Below are positions 1 to 11,210 of a stretch of DNA of 64,000 nt, in pieces. The notes below the pieces were generated by a model. It was not told the DNA's origin and did no database searches. It saw only the letters and a list, made by a program, of their open reading frames with translations. The DNA lies in NCBI GenBank assembly GCA_009739215.1, contig VSJF01000011.1, forward strand, positions 496,001-560,000. Reading direction: 5' to 3'. How positions within the stretch are numbered: position 1 is the first letter of the stretch; the number at the start of each line of letters is the position of its first letter. Made by a program: the position numbers and the translations under genes. This stretch comes from Floccularia luteovirens (taxonomy: Eukaryota > Basidiomycota > Agaricomycetes > Agaricales > Squamanitaceae).

Positions 1-186
1 CTGAGAGGTTCAGCCCCTCTTCCATTCACTATCCTTATATTCTTATCTCCTAACTTATGAAACCTCCCTTTCATCTCAAATACTCTTTCTGTTGAGCTCT
101 TACTGCAGAGCAACCAACATCCACCAGGCTATATACATTCACTGCCTTCCTGATTTTTTTTTGTCTGTGCATACCTCTCTTCTTTT

Positions 187-3100
187 ATGACCGAACCATC
201 AGGGTCGTCATCTCTTGCGCGTCTCACTCGTATCGGTTTAACTCTCGGCTTGAAGTCCCATCCTGGTTCTCGGATATTCGCAAAAGACCCTAGGAAGCAC
301 CAGCAACAGGATGACGACTGGTATATTCCCTACAATGGTCCATACGAGCCTCCCCGCGAGCCCCGCAAGGAGAAGCAGAGGGACAGTTGGGGTGACCCAT
401 TAAACGGAGATGATGAAGACGAAGAAGACGGCTCGCTTCTTCAGGCTAAAGAGTTACATAATCGATACGGGGGGTACACCGACTTTGCACAACGGAATGA
501 TTTCAGGCATCCAAGCAATGAATCCAAGGGGCGAGGCCGCGACAGGTCATTCTCTGCGCTATCAGGACGTACTGTTTCTTCAGGTGCTGTCGACCCTAGT
601 CAAATGAGCGTAGCGACGCAACGACGTTCAACTATCTCTTCCGGAAATCGTCCCCCTGTTCCTTCATTTATTCACCTTGACACTTCAGGCGGGGTTGGAG
701 AGGCACCGATGCCTGTTTCACGCAACCATAAGGATAGCGGTATTCCTAATAGGTTGAGCATCGGTACTTTTTTCAGCTTCTCAGGGCAAAAAACACCCAC
801 ATCTCCAGTTCCTCCGCTCCCCCCAGACAAGGGTTCAGCAAGAGCTGTGTTGCATAAAAACTTACGCCGCGACACAAAACAGCAGAAGTTGACTAAGCCA
901 ACTGTCCACTCTTCTGTAGTGGATACACAAAAAGAAAAAACTGTACTACGTGGAAGGCTTGGGCGTCCTACACATATGGAAGTCCCGACTTCAGTCGTTA
1001 CTGACCAAGAAGAATATTATAATTCGTATTATTCAACACTAGTTCAAACTCCAAAAAATGAGAGCCCTTTGCCCAATTCTTTTGATTCCCATCAATCATC
1101 ACATCCCTTTCACAGTACATTAGAGTCTAATTCATCCACTTATCAACAACACCCTTACGCATATGCATTCCCCGAGCTAGAAAAAAAACAAGAGTCACCC
1201 ATAGAACAATCCGGCGACAACCCTTTCAACACATACCAGGACCATGGCGCATTTGAAAAGCGAGGGGAACCTTCCCGACTCACCTTCTCTCAGCCCGTCC
1301 CACAAAAACACGCACCTCATTTCTCTCTACCACGTCGTATGCAGCAACTAAAAGGTTCTATATCCACACCTGACCTTAGAGTTGCAAAGTCAACCCCAAG
1401 TTTCTCCAATTCACGCGTTGTTGCAGCCCAGAGAACAAAATTACCGTTCCTTCCTAAGGGTAGGGAACGGTGGCTATCCGCTGAAACTTGGTGTGACGCT
1501 CTTCTGTTCCCCAGACCAAGGTTAAAGCTCAAGCAAGATAGCGATGAAGTAGCATATACTGCCAGTGGTCGAATAGTTAGCCCTCCTGGTAGTCCCCTTT
1601 TTGGATATGCACCAGATGACCAAGGTGTTGCTTCGAGGGTTTTGGCGCATTCGAGGTCTCTTTTAGATTTTGAGAACGCGATACGGACTTCTTCGGAAAA
1701 CATTCAACCCATCAAAGCCATGACCAGTAAATTTAGGGTTGGCCCTGGGCCATCAGAACCTCCCAACCCCATACCTCAACCAACCCGAAAAGAAGCTAAA
1801 CCACGACGACCTAGGAGCTTTGCCCAAGATGACTTGGCGCTGCTCAGTCCAGTGCCGTCATTAGCGAGGTATGTGTTAATTGTTTCGACCCGCTCACACA
1901 ACCCTGAAGTTTCTGTCATTGCAGGGTTATTGAAGAGGGTGAAAACCTCGAAACGCAGCGGGAGAAATGGAAGATTAAAGCAAAAGAGTCATTTGGGAAC
2001 AAACGCTCACGTAGTCTATCACGGAGTCGATCCAAGTCGCTGACGCAGAAAGGAAGACGTAGAGTACTGAGCGGTAATGGTAACATCGACTTCCTTGCTG
2101 CGCGAGCGTGCGTGGGCAACCAAGATGTCGTGCCCGTGTCCCAATCGGCCTCTTCCCGCCGGCAAGCGAAGAGCTCTACGAGTGACGCGAGTTATCTCGC
2201 CAGAGGGGAATCTCATTCACATACCACATCCATCTCCAAGACGTTGTCGAAATCATCTAAATCACACTCAAGGGGCCATTCACGCACAGATTCATGGAGC
2301 AAATCCGCATTAAAAATGGCCAAGAGCACCGTTAATATATGCGGTTTCTCCGCGGATGGTTCTCCTTCTATGGAAAATCTTGGGGATGAAGTTTTAGGTT
2401 TAGAGAGCGCTTTGAGAAGGAATGACACTAGGGTGATCCGGCTTGCGGATCCCGCACAACTTCCTGTGGACCATAGTTATGGTTCTGAACTACACGGCGA
2501 GACAAGAAACGGGATTTCTCCAGTACCTTCTGCACTCAGCGAATCAAAAGTGGGACTTGCTGTGTCTACGTCTCCCTTGCACTCCGAAGAGTCGTATGAT
2601 CGCGAATCCATTCGGTTGCCATCCCACCCATATGCGCAAGGAGGATATTCCCTCATGCCTCCAACGGCCACTTCGCACCAACACAAACAGGAACAAGGCG
2701 ATGATTATGCGGGACCTCACCGCTCTACCCCTATCAATGCGAATCTTTCGGATGTACCAGAAGTTCTCGCTAGACACAGGTATCCCCCACATGTAGTACT
2801 CCACCCCTATGCGCAAGCATCATCGACGACGAGTATGTACAGTAATTATTCTCCAGAGGAGAAGCTTGTCCCGCAGCCCAGACAAGATAGCACCGTACCA
2901 CCATCCGATAAAATGTGGGCCCAATTATCTCCTGGTGTGGTCAGGGAAATCCTTCCGGGTGACATACAATATTCGCCTTTCGCTTCGGATAGAGGGGATG
3001 ATTCTCCTGCGGGTCCTTCTCCGAGATTCTCAACACCTATATTTGACATGATTGGTGTCGGAAACGCCCTAGTAAATGCTACTAGAAATGATAAGGGCAA

Positions 3101-4607
3101 CGTGGTGCATGGGAGAGAGAAAGGAGTTTTAGTATCATCGGATGAGATGTTGAATTCTCAACCGGAAGATTCTCCAGAACTGATCTCCAGAATCCACCGC
3201 CGACCTGTCCAATATGGCCCTACCTATTCAGGAGTCTCGTTGAAACCGTCGAACACTTCCACAAATCATACTCTTGCATCCTCCCCGCTAGTCACCGCTC
3301 CCGACCCAAAGCCAGATGGTGGCAGAGACATGCTTGCGGTTTCTGGTATGCATGCTTCAGAAATGTCAAGTCTATCTCCAGCTGTGACCTCAGAGAGTTC
3401 CTCTCCTGCACAATCTCCCCGGCCCCTGGGTAGTCCAAACGACCTCGAAAATTTTCCGTGACCTATTTTACAGGCCAAGTCCAAGGAAGAAGGCCAGTGC
3501 AGATAGGATTACGCATGAATCACCGACTCAGTTGTCACATGTGCCTTGGGATATTAGCGGTTCGCGTAGTAATCATCAAACAGGAAGCGGATTGACGACT
3601 CTTGCGCGACAGTTAAGTAAGGAGTTTGAGAATATGGCGGTGGCGGCTGCGGTGGCGGCGGAACGAGAACGATCTCCTTCCAGTGGTACTTCGAGTCCTC
3701 GACGTCTAAATCACTCTACCAGTGTTGATGAAAGCATGGTTGGTAGTCCCACTGGCAGCAGTAGCAGCGTATTAAGAAGACGTATTGATGGTGGTAGTTT
3801 GAAGTTTGTTTTCGAGGAACCAAGACCAGAATCATCGACCGTTAGCGTGCGGGAGTTGCTCAGTCCAGGTAGCTTAGGGAATGAACATGAATCAATTATG
3901 GCTTTCAGGCCGTCATCGGATAAACTCCCAGAGGATGTTGATGATGAGTCTTTGAGGGCCTCATCTTTGATGGAGAAGCCTGAAAATGAGCTAGAGGATG
4001 ATGATGATGATGATGATACGGGTGCGTTCTTTTTATACGAGCGCCTATGAAATAATGAATTGAATTGTTTTTAGCTATGTTCCGCGTTGGGATGGTTGAG
4101 TCTGTATCGACGCCTCCGATCGTTCATCCGGATCACCATCATCGTATTTCCTTTGCTGGGAAATTGTCATTTGATATTAATGATGATAAGCTTGGTGCGT
4201 CCAGCAAGGACGGTAGCATAAGTCATAACAAGGATAGTAAAGGGAACGACGAACCTTCCAGTCCAAACTCACGGACAAGAGCTTTCTCCGGTCTGCATCC
4301 CCCGACCGAAGCCACACGTAGTAGTTACATTACTACAACTTCAGATGCATCACGTATGTCTGGTCTTTCGGATTTCCCATCTCCACCAAAGGATATGCTA
4401 TCCCCCGGACGTATGTCGCTTCTCAGCTCATATTTCGACGAGGCGATGTCACAAAGCGAAGCACGTTCCTCTGAAACTCGGACACCCACACCGCCTCAAC
4501 ATGAATTTATCGAAGATAACCGTCGCTTCACTTTTGGTGGAGACGGATCTGACCATTTGGAAGATTTCGCCGATGCTTTAGCTGCTTCAGTTTCTCGACA
4601 CCAGTGA
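187..4607 (+). CDS. Long Ser-rich conserved-type hypothetical protein, four exons
   Basis: I do not recognise a domain. Exons are about 187-1868, 1925-3429, 3474-4021 and 4075-4607. The first junction (GTATGT donor, TTGCAG acceptor) and the last (GTGCGT donor, TTTTAG acceptor) keep the frame exactly. The middle junction near 3430-3473 has a clear acceptor (TTTTACAG), but no nearby donor restores the frame, so it is unresolved. The product is about 1,450 residues, very rich in Ser, Pro and acidic residues. It has an RS-like stretch just after intron 1 (SLSRSRSRSKS-type), an Ala-rich segment (AVAAAVAAERE) and an Asp run before the last intron. Such composition suggests an intrinsically disordered regulatory or scaffold protein, which is inference. 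The start is the first ATG after a pyrimidine-rich leader. Confidence 0.7.
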
Positions 4608-5511
4608 TTATTTAATAACGTCCCATCCGCCTTTTTTAAAAAAATTCAACGGTAATATTATCATTATTACACAATGCATATGCATAAGTAGCGTTACATA
4701 TCAACTCCTTTGCGCTCATTTTTTTTTGGATTTCCCGCATCAACATCTCTCTCTCTCCCTCTCTTTTTCTCCTTCAGCTCTTTCAAAAACATGTTTTTGT
4801 TTTTGTTAAGATACAGTATCATACGGATCTCCCTATATCCCTCTCCCCCCTGATGTCATCGTCAGTACTTAGAAGCAGTTAAAAAGTTTTTTTTTTACTA
4901 TATATGTTATTGTTGTACAGCTTAGAATATTGCTTGTTATTTACCTTTTGGTTTCCCTCTAATATCTGTTTACTTTTTTTTTACACTTCTGAATTCCTGA
5001 ATTCCACGACTCCAGTTGGGCGGAATGAATTTATTCCTTTTCTTGGATTATGATTATCAAGTACCCAAACGACCTTGTGTGATGAGTAAAGGGTATTTGA
5101 CGAATCGCTGTGTTCAAAAATTGAAAATCGTGTCAGAAAGGCTTATTATTTTAACGCCCAACGATAACACGGTGGGGAAGCACTGGGTCAGCAACCACAA
5201 AGAAACTAAATTCGCAAGGATAATTCAACGGTTTCCGGATTTGAGGTCTCCAAGATACTCGAGTATACACTTAAAGCAGCGAAAGGAGGTCCGTCCAGAA
5301 TGAGTTAGTAGTATTTCATGTTGTCCTGCTGGAATGGACTCCATAAATATACATATGGGCGCTATCATTGTGGATATGGAACATTTTTCCACATGGAGCT
5401 AAGTTAACAGAACAAATCACTCAATTTACATGTGATTGAATGAAAGTGCTAAAGACTACTGTAAATAGTGTACTAGGTTTCTTAAGCTTGTTATAGGGAT
5501 GAATTGTTTAA
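4608..5511. other. Intergenic, A/T tracts, no gene seen
   Basis: This is the convergent gap between the Ser-rich gene and the first S33 paralogue. It contains several long T runs (near 4720, 4888 and 4975) and a CT-rich stretch near 4750. An open frame at 5016-5303 has no splice or family support, so I see no gene here. Confidence 0.5.
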
Positions 5512-6721
5512 CTACTTAGTTTCTTCTCCACTCATTAAAAAATTCACTATGGAATCCGTATACCTGCAAGAGAGTCAAGGTTAATTCAATAGCATAGAAA
5601 AACAAAGTGGAGGCTGTAGCTTTTCTGGTTCTTCTATGGAAAAGTGGATACCGTTCTGCATCTCAACGTAACTCACTTTAGTCTGTATGCATTCCAAAAG
5701 ACCATCGACATGCGCCTTATTGATGATTGAAGTGATAATCAGAACAGGTTGTGCAATTTTGTCGAGCTTATCAATAACATTCCAGTTATTTGGTCTCCTT
5801 GAGAGGTTGAATTCTGAATCTCCCTTCCTGTTGCAAAAAAAAAGTGTCAATACATATCGCCTAGTTAAGGTTAACGGAACATGCATGGCACGATAAACAG
5901 TTTGGTCAGAAAGTTGGTATGTAAATGATGTGATAAACTCCTCTGGAACTTTTCAGTCGACGGCTGCTTCACATAGAAATCTAGCCTGGACTGTCGATAC
6001 TCCGGAGAGTCCATGGTTCCTTCCATTTCATGCTTTTGAATCATATTGAGGTAGTCCTCAGACAACTTCATTGTCACGTTGCGGAGGTCGGCTTCGAACT
6101 GTTCCATCGAGCAAACTGGATGAGAGAATACCAAGCGTATTGCGTTCTGCAGAGAATTGCATTGCGGACATCGTTGTACATTAGATTATATCACCGTTAG
6201 CTTTATATTAGGTTATAATACAGTCAGATTATAGTTTACATCCCCAGTTATGGCCGAGCAGATTGAAATCTTCCTTAATTCCAAGGTGCTCAAGCAAATT
6301 CTCGAGTTCGTCCATAAACAGTTTAGGGTTCCAAAAATCTTGTGGGACATCGTGAATATGACTTGATCTACCCCCTCCAAGCTGGTCGTAGAATACGACT
6401 GGTATACTAAACAATGGAAAGCTGGTGGGTCAGAATAGCTGAACACACTACCCCATTGACAATCTAACCTTGCTTTTTCATTGACGGCTTAGACTGATCT
6501 GAAGTATAGTAAGGTAAGGATGTCAGCGTTTAGATTACAAATCAGAAGTAAAAACCTAAATACAAAAGATAATCATGAGATCCTTCAGGTCTGCCATGAA
6601 CCACGATGAGGGGCGCATGGTTTCCGGATTTTAGATCTCCAACAACCTTGTACCAAGTCTGATACGTATTTTCTCCCACCCAAAAATCGACTCTGCCTAT
6701 TGTTGCTTTATTTACTGCCAT
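5512..6721 (-). CDS. Proline-iminopeptidase-like (S33 alpha/beta hydrolase) paralogue 1, nucleophile Ser replaced by Asn
   Basis: This resembles fungal proline iminopeptidase / L-amino acid amidase proteins. The start at 6721 gives [16 protein letters not shown] then [15 protein letters not shown], typical of the family. Family landmarks follow in order: [12 protein letters not shown] where active enzymes have [65 protein letters not shown]; and the EEPEK tail. The nucleophile elbow should read GHSWG, but here Ser is Asn (codon 6247-6249). The His of the usual SSHMPH motif is also not in register, and the Asp position reads Asn. The last intron seems to use a GC donor after EEPEK and a TTGCAG acceptor, giving the tail YTDSIVNFL and a stop at 5512-5514. 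The frame is coherent across several exons. It is probably catalytically dead, and either a pseudoenzyme or an early pseudogene. Confidence 0.7.
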
Positions 6722-8066
6722 GATTAAAACATGCTGTGAAACCTGTTAGAAACGCATTCAAATTTCCACATGCAAAGGAAGCACTCAACATTCACCCGAT
6801 AAGATGTGGAAGAAATGTAAGTTTGAAACAATAGCACATCAAGACAACGTGCCTGGTGAGCGGTTAAAAGGACCGTAGCTTAACCATTTGTTCCCATGAA
6901 CCATAATAGTACAGATATCGCTGAATAGAAGTTGAACATGGAGTTTTATAAATATATCAGTATGGGCGCGTGCTGTTGAGTTTATCATTTGTGAATGAAT
7001 ACTAGTGTATCATGGTGATATCGATTTCAAGGCCGCGCTTACTTGGATTCAACAGACTTCCAAAGAAAGGACTTCCGGGGGTGTTTGAGCACAAGAAAAG
7101 TATTTGATGGAGACAACTTTATAGCAGGTCATCAATGTATCACCAGACAAAACGTCGTCAGGTGCGAGAGATCGAAAGGGGATATAATCCATCGCTTATA
7201 GCAAGCGTCCTTGCATGTTCAAGTGTAAGGCCTAAGGTCTAAGGTCTCTAATTTTGGCCATCTGGAATTCTTTAAGTTGCGGCATAGTATCCAATATAAG
7301 TATATCGTTGGAAAACCGATCACTTTTCTAGAATCGGCAGGTAGTTGGAATATGTGATATCTCCTGCACAAACTAAAAATGTTTTATAGATAAGTTTGAA
7401 ATGACTGAGATTACCATAAAGATTGGGTCGTAACTAGCAACTTTCCTAATGGGAGACTGCCATTGGCAGCGGGCAATGATAACTAAATAATCTCCGTAAA
7501 ATCTCGCAGAAGAGGTGCTGGAAGGTACTGGGAGTTGATCGGGATAAATTTGGGAGTGCTCGAGTCACAGTATATCATCAGATATAATTATAAACTGCAA
7601 TTGGAATGTCAGGAAATAATTAACCAGTATGCAATCAGGCTCCTAAAACTGGCCCCCTCATTTAGGAGCCTGGTATGCAATATACAATACGCAATATTCA
7701 GGCATTGCGAGTTCACAGGGGGCCATCTATAATTCGAAAAGTTTAGATCCGCAGTCCCACTTAAGCGGGACAATCAAACAATAGCAATACAATTTCTTTT
7801 CCCGACTTCTCAGACTTGTTCGCATTTTAAGTTATGTCCAAAGCTGCAGAATGCCATTGTTGTTGGATGTTTGTCCGAGGGTCCTTCCGAATTTTTGTGC
7901 TAGTAATTGCTGCGCACGCGATACTAAGCGTGCTCCTCTCAGTTTCCGAGAAATTGGTTACACACATAGTGAACATAAACTACAAATAAGTACATCACCT
8001 GGAATCTAAGCTATTAACCCCGTGAATGTGTTTGCCTATATAGGTGTGGGTTACGTAGCTTGTAAT
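6722..8066. other. Intergenic region between S33 paralogues 1 and 2
   Basis: No supported gene. It contains the short-loop hairpin described separately at 7636-7672. An open frame at 7535-7732 overlaps that hairpin and looks accidental. Confidence 0.45.
7636..7672. repeat. Perfect 12-bp inverted repeat (hairpin)
   Basis: CAGGCTCCTAAA at 7636-7647 is followed by a 13-base spacer and its exact reverse complement TTTAGGAGCCTG at 7661-7672. Both arms are flanked by a directly repeated TATGCAAT-like motif. A related CAGGCTCCTAAAAC string occurs near 47093. It could be a relic of a small inverted-repeat element. No T run follows, and a terminator role is not expected in a fungal intergenic region. 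Confidence 0.55.
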
Positions 8067-9259
8067 TTATGAATATTCCAAATCAGCTGGACCCTTTTCA
8101 GTGAGAAATTGTACAACAGCATCCATAAACTTTAGGAAACATCCTCATCAGACAAGGCCATAAAAAAGTTGGACGATATACTTCTTTGGCTCTTCTACCA
8201 TTGAAATGTGTGTGCTATTTTGCATCTCTACAGTTTTCACATTGGACGATCTAGGAGTGTTTGAATATGTGCTCCATAGTTAACGGGACCAATAGCTAGG
8301 ATGGTTGTTTGACATCCTTTAGAATACCTTTAACATTCCGATCGTTTGATTTCACCGAAATGTCAAGTTCTGTATTCCCTTGCCTGGCGGTGTGGAGACA
8401 TCAAAGTTAAATTCGAAATTTGCTAATAAAGTATGTATAACATACATTGACGCGTTAGACGGTTGGGTCATCCTGCTGGTATTTGAGCGATGTTCTAAAC
8501 TCCTCCAGAACTGTGTCAGTTGTCACTGTGCGTTTTATGTAGAAATTCTTCCTGGCTTCTAGTTATTCTTGAGAGTCGGTGGTTCCTGCTCTCTCGTGCT
8601 TCCGCAACAAGTTTAGTTGGTCTGTAGGTAATTTCAGTATCATGTTGCAAAGATTGGCTTCAAATGGGTGGGAGAGGACCAAGCGTTTCAAGCCCTTTGG
8701 ATCGCGCTATACAGTGAATTGAACGGTGAACATTGCTAATCACTAAATTGCCTTGAGCTTTAAATTGATCTGACCAAGTGTTTTTCACCCACTTCCCCTG
8801 TTGTGCCCAAGCAAGCAAAATTCTTCCCATATATCAAGGTGCTTGAGCAAATTCTCCAGTTCGTCCATGAAGAGGTTAGGATTCCAGAAGTCCTTCGGAG
8901 CATCGTGATTATGACTTGATCTACCTTCTCTAAGCTGGTCGTAGAACACAACCGGTAAACTGCGGAGAGTGTTAAAATATACTATTAGAAGTTGTAGATA
9001 TATTAACAGAAACGAACTTGGCTATTGAATTTACGGTTGATATTGATCTGGTGATATGTCAGCTTGACGATAGACCAGAAAATGTAAATGTAAATCATGT
9101 GCAAAAGATAATCATCATGGGCTTAGTCCAGGTCCACCATGTAGTGCGACGAGAGGCGTATGAATACGAGGTTTGATATCTCCGAAACTCTTATACCAAG
9201 TTTGATGTTTTGCCTTTCACTTGGAAATTGGCAGTGTCCGCTGTGTCACTTGGGTCCAT
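8067..9259 (-). pseudogene. Proline-iminopeptidase-like (S33) paralogue 2, frameshifted
   Basis: Start-like ATG at 9257-9259 (MDPSDTADTANFQVKGK). Family blocks follow in order but in different frames. The TWYKSFGD block needs a one-base shift from the start. HGGPGLS is intact, then a further one-base shift is needed to reach the HDDYLL that should follow. VVYDQL, DELENLL and the region before the nucleophile are recognisable near 8830-8950. The nucleophile elbow reads GTTGEVG; allowing one missing base it would read as His-Asn at the His-Ser position, the same Ser-to-Asn change as paralogue 1. The tail KFMDAVVQFLTEKG ends at a stop at 8067-8069. At least two frameshifts, and probably a third, make this a pseudogene. 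Confidence 0.75.
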
Positions 9260-9637
9260 AGAACCGGTGTGTATATGCTAAAGGATAGTGGCTTGCAGAG
9301 CTAGATGTGAGGGATGCTGGCACCAATGACCTCGGCTACCCTAATAAACGGTATTGATTAACTCCGGGGTTTATTCCATAGGGGATGGCACGATGGAAAT
9401 GATTGGTAATCGTATAGAATTGTGCCCGACCAACGAAAGGGAGATTTCGTAATTCTATGTATAGACGTGTGAGTGTGGAGGAAGGAGGCTAAATTTGTAC
9501 CATTAACAAAGCCTTCATTTGCTGCTGACACCAGCTACTATGTTTCTGAGACGAAAGGTTTTGTATATTCTTCATTTTCTACCAATAAAAACACAGCTCC
9601 TTCCAAGACATCATCGTCAGCGGATAAATGGCATAGA
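9260..9637. other. Intergenic between S33 paralogues 2 and 3
   Basis: About 380 bp with no supported gene. It should contain the promoter of the decayed paralogue 2 and the 3' flank of paralogue 3. Confidence 0.4.
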
Positions 9638-10830
9638 TTAACATAAATTTGGAGCAATCGGCTCGATCTGTGACAAGAATTCCACAACAACTTCAATGAA
9701 TCTAGTTATGAGTGATTTGGTGAGTTTTGAATTGAGAAGGGTACAGGTAACGTTACCTTTCTGGTTCCTCCTGAATAGGCATTCGTGTGCTATTCTTTAA
9801 TTCAATCCATTTGACCTTAGAGATATGTTTCATCATTTCTGTAATGTGCCCATCGTATACCGGTGAACTGATAAGTAGTGTGGGGCAAGTAATCTGGTGA
9901 AGTTTATTGGTAATGCTCCACCTGGTTTCGCCATAGAAACCTGTGATATTGAACTCTGAATTGCCTCGCCTGCAAGACAGTAAATAATAACCTCGGGTTG
10001 CAATACGTGACACCTACATCGCGTGGAGAACAGTCGGGTTGTTGAGCATTTGGTCTATAGAATCACGTAGATCGTCGGGCCATGGGTTTAATGGGCACAG
10101 ATGTTTCCGGTAGAATAACATGACTGCTTCTTTACATTCCGGGGAATCCATGGTTCCAGCCGCTTGATGTTCCAGCAGGGTCTGTGCAAAATTTTCTGTT
10201 GATTTTTGAAGTAATTTGCGTGTGTATTCTTCGTATATCTCAACGGAACAGATGGGGGTCGCCATGATCAAGCGTCGTAACCCTTTCGGGATACGCAGTG
10301 CAGCGTATTGGACAGTGATGGTAGCTGTGGGAGATTCAGTTGTAGCTGCAGCAAAGAATATAATCCGTCAAACAAACCTCCCCAATATTGCCCAAGTAAG
10401 TCGAAATCTTTTTCAATGTCAAGGTGATTTAAGAGATTTTCAAGCTCATCAATGAACAAATCGACGTTCCAAAAAGCTTTTGGAGCATCATTGACATGGC
10501 TGGACTTTCCACAGCCAATCTGGTCGTAGAACACGATAGGAATCCTGAAAACCTGATGTTGCTTCAAGCTATGAATGAATATACATTAATACGAACCCTG
10601 CTTGTGGGTGTACAGCTGCTAGTGGCCTAAAGTCAAGAGTTAGACAACAGGAATCGTAGCATATGTATGACGAGTTACAAGAGATATTGGTGTGTCATTC
10701 CAGGACCACCATGGACTGTCACGAGAGGTCTGTGTGTGGTTGACTTGAGGTCACCATAGATTTTGTACCAAGTCTTGTAAGTCACTGAACCAACTCGAAA
10801 ATCTGCAAAACCGCTTGTTTCAGCTGTCAT
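9638..10830 (-). CDS. Proline-iminopeptidase-like (S33) paralogue 3, complete frame but Ser and His of the triad replaced
   Basis: Starts at 10830 (MTAETSGFADFRVG) and ends at TAA 9638-9640. Exons join cleanly through short introns. One is near 10617-10670. Another lies near 10330-10377, after LLGQYWG. One near 9970-10015 has a GTAGGT donor, and one near 9700-9755 has a GTAACG donor. The oxyanion motif HGGPG is intact, and IPIVFYDQIGCGKSSH, LFIDELENLLNHL and AGTMDSPECKEA follow as in the family. The elbow GHSWGG is GQYWGA (Tyr codon 10385-10387), so the nucleophile is gone. The C-terminal SSHMPHLEEPER block is STRMPIQEEPER, so the catalytic His is Arg. The tail FIEVVVEFLSQ is normal. Length is about the family's usual 310 residues. 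A full-length frame with two triad residues lost suggests a pseudoenzyme rather than fresh decay. Confidence 0.78.
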
Positions 10831-11210
10831 GATAGAACAAAGTGTTAACGGGGTCTATGTTTGAAATATACAAAGGACAGGTATTTATAAGGGATAAGCG
10901 CAAGCTATCGATGAGATATTCCATCCTGTCCTGGTTCTGGTACCTCACCGATTGAATCCCCTTTAATTCATAGCTCAAAAACGGGTTTTGATAGCAAAGA
11001 TTTACTTTTTTGGACTATCAGGCTAGTACTTATTGAGATTTCGGCGGTGTAAGGTGACGTTAACGTGAGAATGGAGTTGTTGTGATTTATTTGGTAGCCC
11101 GGGATGCCCAGCTGCTTGATTTATTAACGTACATTGACACGTGACACGTGATTCGACGCGTCAAGTCTTTCATTGTCAACATTCGTTTGAACAATTGCAA
11201 TTTATCAATT
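10831..11210. promoter_or_regulatory. Bidirectional upstream region of S33 paralogue 3 and condensin subunit
   Basis: The two genes are divergent across 380 bp, so both promoters must lie here. An ACACGTGACACGTG-type repeat near 11140-11152 carries two CACGTG/CGTGAC-like motifs and could be an E-box-type site, which is inference. No clear TATA box was found. Confidence 0.4.

Noticed and set aside
5016..5303. 95-codon open frame after the Ser-rich gene
   Set aside because: No recognisable motif, no splice or promoter support, and it lies in A/T-rich sequence.
7631..7690. Hairpin and repeated TATGCAAT as a CRISPR-like array
   Set aside because: Only two arms, inverted rather than direct, no regular spacers, and the genome is eukaryotic.
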